Below, one piece after another: positions 36,143 through 43,056 of a stretch of 64,000 nucleotides of DNA. Position numbers and translations under genes: made by a program. Under the pieces are notes generated by a model. It ran no database searches. It was not told the DNA's origin and saw only the letters and a program-made list of their open reading frames with translations. How positions within the stretch are numbered: position 1 is the stretch's first letter; the number at the start of each line of letters is the position of its first letter. This stretch comes from an uncultured Clostridia bacterium (GTDB taxonomy: Bacteria; Bacillota; Clostridia; Christensenellales; UBA1242): the NCBI GenBank assembly GCA_934777505.1, contig CAKVNM010000003.1, forward strand, positions 121,057-185,056, in the 5' to 3' direction.

Positions 36143-36500
36143 GGGGGTGTACAGGTTTCGACACATTTGTTAGGGGAAAGTTGTAAGCATATTGTGTGGC
36201 TGGACACATTAATCACGGCAACAAAATAAACGCAAACACAAATTATGCGTATGCTTGCTAATTAACAGTTTTTAATTAGATTAGGCATTGTTCGTTTCAT
36301 CATTTTCTGCGGGTGAAAACGGGCATTAGTTAGCAGAAAAAATAAGTTGAGTTTGCTCCTAACTTTTCTTATTATTTAAAGAGCAAAGTTTTGAACAGTT
36401 TGTTTGTTTTCTTTTCAAAACTCATCAAAAACAAAATAAGTATGTAGAAAGACTTTTTTCGCAAGTGTGGACGCGAGTTCGATTCTCGCCACCTCCACCA
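36143..36500 (+). ncRNA. ssrA: Transfer-messenger RNA
   Basis: The 5' end GGGGGTG (36143-36149) pairs with CACCTCC near the 3' end, followed by A and an encoded CCA at 36498-36500. The D-loop-like GTACAGGTTTCGAC and the T arm (GCGAG-TTCGATT-CTCGC) are visible. The tag frame begins at GGC (36217) and runs 14 codons to TAA (36259-36261), giving GNKINANTNYAYAC. The last residues are YAC instead of the usual LAA. Pseudoknot-forming segments follow. Linked to smpB and rnr. Confidence 0.95.
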
Positions 36501-36549
36501 AGTGTACTGGATTCGAAATTTGATAATTTTTCAGACGGAAAGTCCGGCT

Positions 36550-36588
36550 AATCCATTAGGTTAAAAAATCCTAGTGGGTTATTTTTTA
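36550..36588 (+). terminator. tmRNA terminator
   Basis: AATCCATTAGG (36550-36560) pairs fully with CCTAGTGGGTT (36570-36580), including two or more G-T pairs, then ATTTTTTATT. Confidence 0.85.
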
Positions 36589-36621
36589 TTAAAAAATTAA
36601 TTAAATCTATTGTTTTAGTGA

Positions 36622-36688
36622 TATAATCACATTGGGGATAAATATGGGAGCAGTAAATATACTTATTTTGTGCTATAAAAATTGTTAA
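36622..36688 (+). other. Possible 14-codon leader peptide with -10 box and SD
   Basis: In the 320-bp gap after ssrA, TATAAT (36622-36627) is followed by GGGG (36634-36637) and an ATG at 36644 that opens 14 codons (MGAVNILILCYKNC) to TAA at 36686-36688. No good -35 is seen. It may be chance. The rest of the gap up to the next promoter shows nothing. Confidence 0.25.
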
Positions 36689-36764
36689 TAAATTTTTATT
36701 TTTACAAAATAAAATATCATAAGTTGTTATGAAACAGATTGCCAAATATTTATTAAATTGCCTG

Positions 36765-36793
36765 TTGACAATTGGTGCGGTATGTGTTATGAT
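36765..36793 (+). promoter_or_regulatory. Promoter of the 147-aa gene
   Basis: TTGACA (36765-36770), 17 bp, TATGAT (36788-36793). Confidence 0.75.
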
Positions 36794-36821
36794 TTATTAA
36801 CTTAAAAAAAGGAGATTCTTT

Positions 36822-37265
36822 ATGAAAAAAGTAGAAAAAATGGAAAAAGAATTCCAAAAAGATATGAGCAAAGATTTAAAGTATATAGCATATTATGGAA
36901 GTAGAGATGATGAAGCACATTCTCAATTTGTAGATGATTTTTTAACAATTTTAAGGTATGTTTGCAAAGAAGAAAATGTAAATAGCAGAGAAGAAAAATT
37001 CAAAACATTACAAGCTATTTTTAATAAATATTTAATGGCATTTCAAGTAACAAGTGACTCTTATGATGAAGATAATGTTATTAGATATTCTACTTATAAA
37101 GTTTGCGTTCCAGAAGGAGTGAAAATTCCTGATTCAATAGCAAGTAGAGTTGCAAAAGTGAGAGATAAAATTCTAGAACTACAACAAACAAGAAAAGAAC
37201 AAGAAGAAATTAAAGAATCTTCGGTTAAAAAAATTTGTGAACAACTTGATGAATTTAGCCTATAA
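36822..37265 (+). CDS. Hypothetical helical protein, 147 aa
   Basis: This is a soluble charged protein. The N-terminal part is Lys/Glu-rich (MKKVEKMEKEFQKDMSKDLKYIAYYGSRDD) and the tail is predicted coiled coil (VRDKILELQQTRKEQEEIKESS). No signal peptide, membrane helix or known motif is seen. It has its own promoter, SD (AAGGAG) and terminator, so it is a real single-gene unit. Function unknown. Confidence 0.65.
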   Translation: MKKVEKMEKEFQKDMSKDLKYIAYYGSRDDEAHSQFVDDFLTILRYVCKEENVNSREEKFKTLQAIFNKYLMAFQVTSDSYDEDNVIRYSTYKVCVPEGVKIPDSIASRVAKVRDKILELQQTRKEQEEIKESSVKKICEQLDEFSL

Positions 37266-37298
37266 ATGTACAAAATTTTAAACCTTTAACTAACATTT

Positions 37299-37334
37299 AA
37301 AGAACAAGTTTGATAAACGCTTGTTCTTTTTTTG
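37299..37334 (+). terminator. Terminator of the 147-aa gene
   Basis: AAAGAACAAG (37299-37308) pairs with CTTGTTCTTT (37320-37329), then T residues. Confidence 0.9.
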
Positions 37335-37432
37335 TGGTTAAACCAACAAAAAATTTGGCATGATTATATCACATAAAAATCTCACAGAATTTTATGCTTT
37401 TTATATTATTAGTTTAATTTTTTGAATAAAAC

Positions 37433-37448
37433 AATGATTATAATCATT
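37433..37448. promoter_or_regulatory. Perfect 16-bp palindrome upstream of the 174-aa gene
   Basis: AATGATTATAATCATT is its own reverse complement and lies about 37 bp upstream of the -35 box at 37485. It recalls Fur/PerR-type boxes, but the spacing differs from the 7-1-7 consensus. The regulator is unknown. Confidence 0.4.
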
Positions 37449-37484
37449 TTTGTTAAAATCAATATATTATCGGTGTTTAAATAA

Positions 37485-37513
37485 TTGACAGATTTAGGGC
37501 AATATCTTATAAT
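37485..37513 (+). promoter_or_regulatory. Promoter of the 174-aa gene
   Basis: Perfect consensus TTGACA (37485-37490), 17 bp, TATAAT (37508-37513). Confidence 0.85.
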
Positions 37514-37539
37514 AATATTAGTCAATTTTGGGAGCGAAC

Positions 37540-38064
37540 ATGGAAAGAAAAAAGTTTAATCGTGGAACAATAAGCGGTGGTGCTATAAGAATTGTTGCTT
37601 CTATCATTGCAATAATCATTGCGATTATTGTTTTGACAACAGCGTTAAATTCGTGGGACCCAGAGAATGCTGGTGGCGGAATTTTCATGTGCTTGATTGC
37701 ATCAATCATGGTAATTTCAAGTATATTTTTTGTTGTTAGTGGCATAAAAATGATTGTTGACGGAAAGAAATCTTTGGAAGTTTCTCGCAAAGGTCATGCC
37801 GAAAACGGAAGAATCCTTGATTTGCTTGCAACAGAAGTAACCGAAAACAATAACGGCTGTGTGTCGCACTACACAATCTATAATTTAAAATTTGAGTACA
37901 CTGACGATAACGGAAATTTGTGCGAAAGTCAAGAACCAGTGAGCGAAAAAGTTTACACAGAATTACATTCAAAGCAGTTAGTTCCAATCCTTGTTTACAA
38001 AGAGCGTGCCATTTTTGATAAAAAAAGATACGAACAAATAAACATGGCTGATAATGGCAAGTAG
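37540..38064 (+). CDS. Membrane protein with DUF3592-like domain, 174 aa
   Basis: Two transmembrane helices (about 18-40 and 52-74) precede a soluble beta-rich domain with the pattern KGHAENGRILDL...YNLKFEYTDDNGNLCESQE...LVPILVYKERA. This resembles DUF3592-like domains of uncharacterised membrane proteins. The start is the ATG at 37540 behind GGGAG; the TTG at 37528 precedes that SD. One-gene unit with a perfect promoter and a terminator. Function unknown. Confidence 0.65.
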   Translation: MERKKFNRGTISGGAIRIVASIIAIIIAIIVLTTALNSWDPENAGGGIFMCLIASIMVISSIFFVVSGIKMIVDGKKSLEVSRKGHAENGRILDLLATEVTENNNGCVSHYTIYNLKFEYTDDNGNLCESQEPVSEKVYTELHSKQLVPILVYKERAIFDKKRYEQINMADNGK

Positions 38065-38086
38065 TAATTTTTTATAAAAAACACAA

Positions 38087-38118
38087 AAAAAACTTGGAGT
38101 AAAATTTCCAAGTTTTTT
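38087..38118. terminator. Bidirectional terminator
   Basis: AAAAAACTTGGA (38087-38098) pairs with TCCAAGTTTTTT (38107-38118). It can serve both the upstream gene and the minus-strand remnant at 38161. Confidence 0.85.
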
Positions 38119-38160
38119 GTTTTAATCTAATTTTAAAATATCAACTTTTGGCGAAATAGG

Positions 38161-38250
38161 TTAGTAGCAATTATTGAGCGTGTCTTCAATCTCGGCTAGT
38201 TCATTTTGGAATTTTTTGATTTCTTCATTAATTTCGGTGCATCGGTTTTA
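38161..38250 (-). pseudogene. Possible remnant of a coiled-coil gene
   Basis: On the minus strand about 28 codons read CTEINEEIKKFQNELAEIE and on to a TAA at 38161-38163, with stops just upstream (38248) in the same frame. The peptide looks like a real coiled-coil C-terminus. A neighbouring frame stays open further upstream, which fits an old frameshift. The rest of this ~300-bp gap shows no gene. Confidence 0.3.
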
Positions 38251-38309
38251 TTATAATCTATGGGACTAAAACGCTTGCTAGAAAGAGCAATATTATTTAC
38301 GCATAAACA

Positions 38310-38338
38310 ATGACAACTTGTTCAAATTTTGATATAAT
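38310..38338 (+). promoter_or_regulatory. Promoter of the radical SAM gene
   Basis: ATGACA (38310-38315), 17 bp, TATAAT (38333-38338). Confidence 0.55.
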
Positions 38339-38361
38339 ATTGCTGGTTAACGGGAAAATTT

Positions 38362-39219
38362 ATGATATTAAGAGAGATAAAAGTAAAAGATTATTTATCA
38401 AAATCCAAACTTGGCGAGTACTGCATAAATGCGTATGTTGGTTGCCCGCACAAGTGCAGATATTGCTACGCCAGTTTTATGAAAAAGTTTACAAATCATA
38501 GCGAGCCGTGGGGCGAATTTATTGATGTAAAAATCTGCGATAATCCCATAGATACAAAAAAATTGCTACACAAAAAAGTGTTTATGAGCAGTGTAACCGA
38601 TTGCTATAACCCATTTGAAGCAAAGTATAAAATCACAAAAAAAATTTTGGAACAACTCGCCAATATTGATTGCAATTTACGACTCTGTACAAAAAACAAA
38701 CTTGTATTAAGAGATTTGGATTTGCTCAAACAAATCAAACATCTTGAACTAGCCATAAGCGTGAATACGCTGGACGAAAATTTCCGTCAAGACATGGACA
38801 ACGCTTCAACCATAGTCGAACGCTTGCAAACGCTAAAAACCTTGCACGAAAACGGCATTCACACAATACTTTTTATGTCACCAATTTTTATAGGAATAAC
38901 CGATTGGCAAGCAATTATCAAGCAGACAAAGGATTATGTTGACGAATACTGGTTTGAGTTTTTAAACCTTCGTGGCGGATTCAAATTTGATATTTTAAAC
39001 TACATAAATTCGCATTTTCCAAACCTTTATTCAACATATCAAGAAATATATGTTGATAACGATAAATCAAAACTTTTTCAACTGGAAAGTGAAATAAAAG
39101 ATTATTGCAACAAAAACAGTATTGCCTATCAAGCCTATTTTTATCACGAAGAAGTCGTGTCAAGTCCACCAATCAAAACACTAAAACACAACTACAAGCA
39201 AATTTCCATGTTTGATTAA
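38362..39219 (+). CDS. Radical SAM protein of the SPL/Rv2578c-like group
   Basis: This 285-aa protein carries the radical SAM iron-sulfur motif CPHKCRYCYA (CxxxCxxC, about residues 28-35), followed by VFMSSVTDCYNPFE. That arrangement is seen in the spore photoproduct lyase-like family (COG1533). The substrate cannot be told. The UV-repair Cys of true SPL is not obvious, so DNA repair is only a possibility. Only a weak SD (GGGAAAA) precedes the ATG. It lies in the accessory region, alone in its unit. Confidence 0.8.
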   Translation: MILREIKVKDYLSKSKLGEYCINAYVGCPHKCRYCYASFMKKFTNHSEPWGEFIDVKICDNPIDTKKLLHKKVFMSSVTDCYNPFEAKYKITKKILEQLANIDCNLRLCTKNKLVLRDLDLLKQIKHLELAISVNTLDENFRQDMDNASTIVERLQTLKTLHENGIHTILFMSPIFIGITDWQAIIKQTKDYVDEYWFEFLNLRGGFKFDILNYINSHFPNLYSTYQEIYVDNDKSKLFQLESEIKDYCNKNSIAYQAYFYHEEVVSSPPIKTLKHNYKQISMFD

Positions 39220-39286
39220 AATAGTATTAAAATCAACTTTTATGATATAATTTTGTTGAATTATAAGTTTTACAAAGGAATTTTAT

Positions 39287-39877
39287 ATGAAAAATTGCAA
39301 AGATTTCTATAACGATAGTGCACAAATGTGGGCGGAGAACTGGTATTCAAACGAGAGTATGATTCCATTTTTAAAAACCTTTTTGGGTTATGTTAACAAA
39401 AAATCTCCCAGAATTTTAGATTTGTGTTGTGGTGCTGGATACGAAAGTATGCGGCTAAAAAATCTTGGTGCTGATGTTGTTGGGCTTGATTTTAGCGACA
39501 AAGAACTGGAAATTGCCAAGCAAAAAAATCCCAACATACAATTTGTTTTAGGTGATATGCTAGAATCTTATAAATATTTGGGAATGTTTGACGGCGTTGC
39601 TTGTATTGCAGGGATTATTCATATTGAAAAATCTCAGTTGAACCTAACATTTCGTAATATTGCCGAAGTGTTAAAAAAAGGTGGCTATTTGCTATTAGTC
39701 TATCGGGAAGGTGACGAAGCCAAGCAGTATTCCACCTATAACGGCATTGAGTATGAAAGGAATTTTATCTACCACAAAAGCAAAGATATTTTGAACGCTA
39801 TGGATTCCAACTTTGAATTTGTTAAAACACTTGAATCAAACGACAAGTGGAAGTATGTAATTTACAAAAGGCGTTAG
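39287..39877 (+). CDS. SAM-dependent methyltransferase, class I
   Basis: This 196-aa Rossmann-fold enzyme shows motif I ILDLCCGAGYESMRL, motif II VVGLDFS, a GDML motif and VLKKGGYLLLVYREG. The substrate is unknown; the family acts on small molecules, tRNA or proteins. AAAGGA precedes the ATG. The stop overlaps by 4 bases the convergent XRE gene, so the two units run tail to tail with no terminator between them. Confidence 0.82.
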   Translation: MKNCKDFYNDSAQMWAENWYSNESMIPFLKTFLGYVNKKSPRILDLCCGAGYESMRLKNLGADVVGLDFSDKELEIAKQKNPNIQFVLGDMLESYKYLGMFDGVACIAGIIHIEKSQLNLTFRNIAEVLKKGGYLLLVYREGDEAKQYSTYNGIEYERNFIYHKSKDILNAMDSNFEFVKTLESNDKWKYVIYKRR

Positions 39878-40077
39878 TAATTTTCTAATCCTAATATATA
39901 ATCAGCAGTAACATGAAAGATTTTAGTCATTTGAATAATTGATTTAATATCTGGCAAACTCTTGTTTCTCTCCCAAAGCGAGATTGTGTCTTGGCTTGTA
40001 AAAAGCAATGACGCAAGTTCGGTTTGAGTCATTTTGTTTTCAATGCGTAGCGACTTGATTATATTGCCTATATTCAT
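39874..40077 (-). CDS. XRE/Cro-CI type transcription regulator, 67 aa
   Basis: This is a minimal helix-turn-helix protein: IGNIIKSLRIENKMTQTELASLLFTSQDTISLWERNKSLPDIKSIIQMTKIFHVTADYILG covers the whole five-helix domain, with nothing else. It is divergent from the membrane protein gene at 40184, and two matching palindromes lie between them. It very likely represses that gene and perhaps itself. TATAAT lies 6 bases before the ATG, so its own mRNA may be leaderless; an adjacent AAGG is too close to be a useful SD. Confidence 0.88.
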   Translation of the reverse strand: MNIGNIIKSLRIENKMTQTELASLLFTSQDTISLWERNKSLPDIKSIIQMTKIFHVTADYILGLENY

Positions 40078-40086
40078 ACCTTAATT

Positions 40087-40105
40087 ATACGAATAACTTT
40101 CGTAT
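40087..40105. promoter_or_regulatory. Operator 1 for the XRE regulator
   Basis: Perfect inverted repeat ATACGA-N7-TCGTAT. It overlaps the -10 of the minus-strand XRE gene (TATAAT at 40089-40084) and lies just upstream of the plus-strand -35. Confidence 0.65.
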
Positions 40106-40110
40106 AATAC

Positions 40111-40139
40111 TTGACTTACGAAAAATACTCGTATAAAAT
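40111..40139 (+). promoter_or_regulatory. Promoter of the 221-aa membrane protein with operator 2 inside
   Basis: TTGACT (40111-40116), 17 bp, TAAAAT (40134-40139). The spacer is filled by a second inverted repeat, TTACGA-N7-TCGTAT (40116-40134), nearly identical to operator 1. A repressor bound here would block RNA polymerase directly. Confidence 0.65.
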
Positions 40140-40183
40140 AATTATAACCAGTATTTATTAAGTATAAACAAGAGAGGGTAATT

Positions 40184-40849
40184 ATGGAAGAGAAAACTAA
40201 ACTAATCGTACACAGAGTTGTATGGTTAGCAATATTATTAATATTAATTTTAATTGCAATATTTTCCACGCTTTTTGAATCTGATTTAAAATTGGTAGAT
40301 AAAAAGTGCTATGTTGATTATAATAGAAGTACAAACACTTCAACTTGTAAAATGGAACTTACCTTTAACAAATCGTATTGCAATGGATATGTTGAAATCA
40401 AATTTTACGATTCTAGCGAAAAGTTATTAAGTACAGAACAATCTTACTTTTCTTCGATTGGAGAGACAGCAGAAAAAACGATAAATGTGACTGGCAAAGT
40501 TGATAAGTTTGAAGTTGTTTCCTGTGATATGACCTTTTTATCAAATAGCAGTGATGTGTTAAATTTTTGCTATGCATTGATTCCTATTTGTTTTATTTTA
40601 TTTATAAATACGCTTTTCTATGTTTATAAAGAATATAATGTTAATGGTAAAACTGTTTCAGTATATTCTGGTTTTTACCATAAAACGCTTAGAGTGAACG
40701 GTGAAAAATATGATGAACACAATACAATAATTTCCTATCAACCAATAATATTAAGAACGGTTTTAGATGATGGAACCGAATTAGAAGCAACAATCTCACT
40801 CATGAATAGAGTGGCTTTTAAAGTAAATGATAAACTATGTACACATTAA
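40184..40849 (+). CDS. Membrane protein of unknown function, 221 aa
   Basis: Two transmembrane helices (about 10-32 and 126-146) flank an extracytoplasmic Cys-containing domain of ~90 residues (KKCYVDYN, STCKMEL, SYCNGYVEIKFYDSSEKLL). A cytoplasmic tail of ~70 residues follows. No family recognised. Its promoter holds operators for the divergent XRE gene, so expression is probably switched. SD GAGAGG; terminator follows. Confidence 0.65.
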   Translation: MEEKTKLIVHRVVWLAILLILILIAIFSTLFESDLKLVDKKCYVDYNRSTNTSTCKMELTFNKSYCNGYVEIKFYDSSEKLLSTEQSYFSSIGETAEKTINVTGKVDKFEVVSCDMTFLSNSSDVLNFCYALIPICFILFINTLFYVYKEYNVNGKTVSVYSGFYHKTLRVNGEKYDEHNTIISYQPIILRTVLDDGTELEATISLMNRVAFKVNDKLCTH

Positions 40850-40862
40850 CTCACTCACATAT

Positions 40863-40900
40863 AACTGTTCGTAAGGAAAGCGGGCAGTTGTTTTTTTTTG
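40863..40900 (+). terminator. Terminator of the 221-aa gene
   Basis: AACTGTTCG (40863-40871) pairs with CGGGCAGTT (40881-40889) with two G-T pairs, followed by a run of T. Confidence 0.85.
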
Positions 40901-40926
40901 TTAATAAAATTGCTTAAAATTAAGTA

Positions 40927-40955
40927 TTGTAATTACATTTTTTGTGTGTTAAAAT
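40927..40955 (+). promoter_or_regulatory. Promoter of the lipoprotein gene
   Basis: TTGTAA (40927-40932), 17 bp, TAAAAT (40950-40955) preceded by TGTG. Confidence 0.6.
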
Positions 40956-40991
40956 AATCATATCACAAATATATAAAAAAGGAGTATCACA

Positions 40992-41855
40992 ATGAAACTA
41001 AAAAAAGTTATTTTTTCACTATCACTTTTAATTTTTGGGTGTTCGTTTGCACTTGTTGGCTGTGGCAAACAACCTATGACGCAAGAAGAATGTTTTGGCG
41101 AGTGGGTTAAAGCAAGAGATTTTGCACTAGCGTGCAATGATAACTACACAGTGCAGATTCAAAACGAAACCTACATGAACAACACTTTGTCCATGAATTA
41201 TGTCATGAAGGAATCTAAACTTGGCGAAGATTATTTCTTTATTCACGAAGATTATAGTTTGAATGAAGAACAAACTTTGGAAATCACTGAAACAACCACA
41301 AAGACAACCAAGAAGATTGCAGACGGCGAAACTCAACGCACAGTTTTCTATCAATCCCTCAACAACGAAGGCAATATTAGCGAAAGTGCGCAATATGTTG
41401 CATCAAACTACGCAGACACAGTGGCTTATCAAATGCCAAGTGAGCAATTTGACGGAACTTATGTTGAAGACGGCGATACATACGAAGAATTTTTGGCAAG
41501 CGTTAAACAAAGTTATCTTGAAGATTGTGGCATTGAACCAGAAATCACTTTTGTTCAAAATAGCGATAATTCAATAACCTTGAAAATTACAGTATCTGGC
41601 GAAGTTGTTGACTCTGACATTAAAAATATAGATGATGACTATGTCAATTCTCTTATCACCTTAACATTTGAAATCACAGCAAAAAACGGAAAGATTGTAA
41701 AACTTTCTTACGAAACAGTATCGGTTAACATCTTTGGTGAAGTATTAAAAAATTACACATCAAAAATTGTTGCAAGTTGCTCAGTTTCATACGAATTTGA
41801 CACCGTAACTTTTGACTCAATTACTGTTAATCCAAGCATTATCGAACAAGAATAG
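40992..41855 (+). CDS. Lipoprotein, 287 aa, unknown
   Basis: The N-terminus is a classic lipoprotein signal: basic start, hydrophobic core, lipobox LVGC with the modified Cys at residue 24. The mature part is acidic and beta-rich, with a Thr-rich strand (EITETTTKTTKKIADGETQR). No family recognised; it resembles other clostridial surface lipoproteins that lack known domains. SD GGAG; single-gene unit ending in a terminator shared with the XRE gene behind it. Confidence 0.75.
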   Translation: MKLKKVIFSLSLLIFGCSFALVGCGKQPMTQEECFGEWVKARDFALACNDNYTVQIQNETYMNNTLSMNYVMKESKLGEDYFFIHEDYSLNEEQTLEITETTTKTTKKIADGETQRTVFYQSLNNEGNISESAQYVASNYADTVAYQMPSEQFDGTYVEDGDTYEEFLASVKQSYLEDCGIEPEITFVQNSDNSITLKITVSGEVVDSDIKNIDDDYVNSLITLTFEITAKNGKIVKLSYETVSVNIFGEVLKNYTSKIVASCSVSYEFDTVTFDSITVNPSIIEQE

Positions 41856-41860
41856 TAATA

Positions 41861-41892
41861 AAAAAATCTATCAATATGGATAGATTTTTTTA
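41861..41892. terminator. Bidirectional terminator
   Basis: AAAAAATCTATC (41861-41872) pairs with GATAGATTTTTT (41879-41890). A near-copy is at 44255-44288. Confidence 0.85.
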
Positions 41893-41906
41893 TGTTTTAA
41901 TAAAAT

Positions 41907-42149
41907 TTAGTCTATTTCAATTTCTTCGCTAGCAAACACTTTGTCGTCCAAAAATTGTAAAAGTGTCATATCAAAACCCCGTGCAAGTTGCATTATTGTT
42001 TTGAGAGTGATATTTTTGTTTCTTTCGTTCATTATGCACATCATTGTGCCGTGTAAAATTCCAGACTTTTGTTCTAGTCGATATAATGTCATATTTTTTT
42101 CGCTTAACAAATTGCTTATTCTAATGCCAACCGCTTTACAAACAGTCAT
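41907..42149 (-). CDS. XRE-family transcription regulator, 80 aa
   Basis: This is a helix-turn-helix protein: AVGIRISNLLSEKNMTLYRLEQKSGILHGTMMCIMNERNKNITLKTIMQLARGFDMTLLQFLDD, a compact DNA-binding domain of the kind that lacks a separate sensor domain. I start at the ATG at 42149 behind GGAG; the frame is open for 35 more codons upstream, but these contain no SD. It is divergent from the 42343-42957 pair and may regulate it. No clear operator pair is seen. Confidence 0.82.
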   Translation of the reverse strand: MTVCKAVGIRISNLLSEKNMTLYRLEQKSGILHGTMMCIMNERNKNITLKTIMQLARGFDMTLLQFLDDKVFASEEIEID

Positions 42150-42247
42150 ATCATACTCCTGCAATACAAAGTTTACTATGTATTTATACTTACCTAGTTT
42201 AGCATTAATATACTTTTGAAATATGTAGGCAAATCTACCTATATTAA

Positions 42248-42276
42248 TTGACAAAAAGATTTAAACGGCTTATATT
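42248..42276 (+). promoter_or_regulatory. Promoter of the YGED-repeat gene
   Basis: TTGACA (42248-42253), 17 bp, TATATT (42271-42276). Confidence 0.75.
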
Positions 42277-42342
42277 ATATGTAGTTATATCTTCTTATAA
42301 GATATAAAAAATTAATAGCATAATATGGGAAAGGAGAAAAAT

Positions 42343-42582
42343 ATGAGATTATCAAAGGCAGATTTTAAATTATTAAAGGGGCAAACCGTAAAATTAAAAA
42401 TCGTTGACTATGGCGAAGATGTTAGAGTAAAAATGGTTAGTTTTGGCGAAGATGTTAGTTTTGAAAAAGTACGCTATGGTTCAGCATCAAAAACTATCAA
42501 TATTAAAATCGTATCTTATGGCGAAGATGTAAAGATTAAAGAAAAATCTTGCGGAGCAGACTTTAAAGCAATTATTTGTTAG
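42343..42582 (+). CDS. Small YGED-repeat protein, 79 aa
   Basis: The protein is built of short repeats: IVDYGEDVRVKM, VSFGEDVSFEKV, RYGSASKTINIK, IVSYGEDVKIKE, then KSCGADFK. Each has a (Y/F)G(E/A)D turn followed by alternating hydrophobic and charged residues, suggesting a small beta-roll. The pattern recalls DUF6150-like repeat proteins, but that is an impression. No signal peptide. I start at the ATG at 42343 behind AAAGGAG; an upstream ATG at 42325 has no SD. Followed after 12 bases by a membrane protein, probably one operon. Confidence 0.7.
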   Translation: MRLSKADFKLLKGQTVKLKIVDYGEDVRVKMVSFGEDVSFEKVRYGSASKTINIKIVSYGEDVKIKEKSCGADFKAIIC

Positions 42583-42594
42583 GGAGTAGCGAAA

Positions 42595-42957
42595 ATGAAA
42601 AACAAAGGATTAGCAGTGGCTGGCGGAGTTATGCAAATTATAGCAGGTGCATTGTGGCTATATGTTGCACTTGTGGTTAAGTCAGTGGTTGAAATTGCAG
42701 ACTTAAAATTAAATCTTAATAATATAATTTTTCCTATCATGGCAATATTGATTGGAATAGTATCCTTTTTGCCAAAAGCGAGCAAGACGACTTATATTTT
42801 GGCGGGCATAGTGGACTTTATGGCAATAGCAATGCAAATATTTGCAAAAGGCTATGCTGGACTGGGATTAGTTCAAATGATTTTGCTTGGAATTGCGGGG
42901 CTAATGTTCCTTAGCGTTGGATTTACTTTTGAAAACGACAAAAATAGTAAAAAATAG
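42595..42957 (+). CDS. Four-helix membrane protein, 120 aa, unknown
   Basis: Hydrophobic segments lie near residues 6-26, 42-59, 63-83 and 88-108, with a short charged tail. The GGVMQIIAGALWLY start resembles small DUF4064-like membrane proteins. It follows the YGED-repeat gene by 12 bases, with GGGAG as SD (overlapping that gene's end), so the two are probably made together. Confidence 0.6.
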   Translation: MKNKGLAVAGGVMQIIAGALWLYVALVVKSVVEIADLKLNLNNIIFPIMAILIGIVSFLPKASKTTYILAGIVDFMAIAMQIFAKGYAGLGLVQMILLGIAGLMFLSVGFTFENDKNSKK

Positions 42958-43056
42958 ACAAAATATTTTTAGGCTAATTAAAAAAAACGAATTTTTTGCT
43001 ATGATTTGTTAAAATGGTTGCACTGATTATTATAATATAAATATAGGTAGGTACAA

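Noticed and set aside
36143..36500. Phage or island attachment copy of the tmRNA 3' end
   Set aside because: No second copy of the tmRNA 3' sequence was seen downstream in the window.
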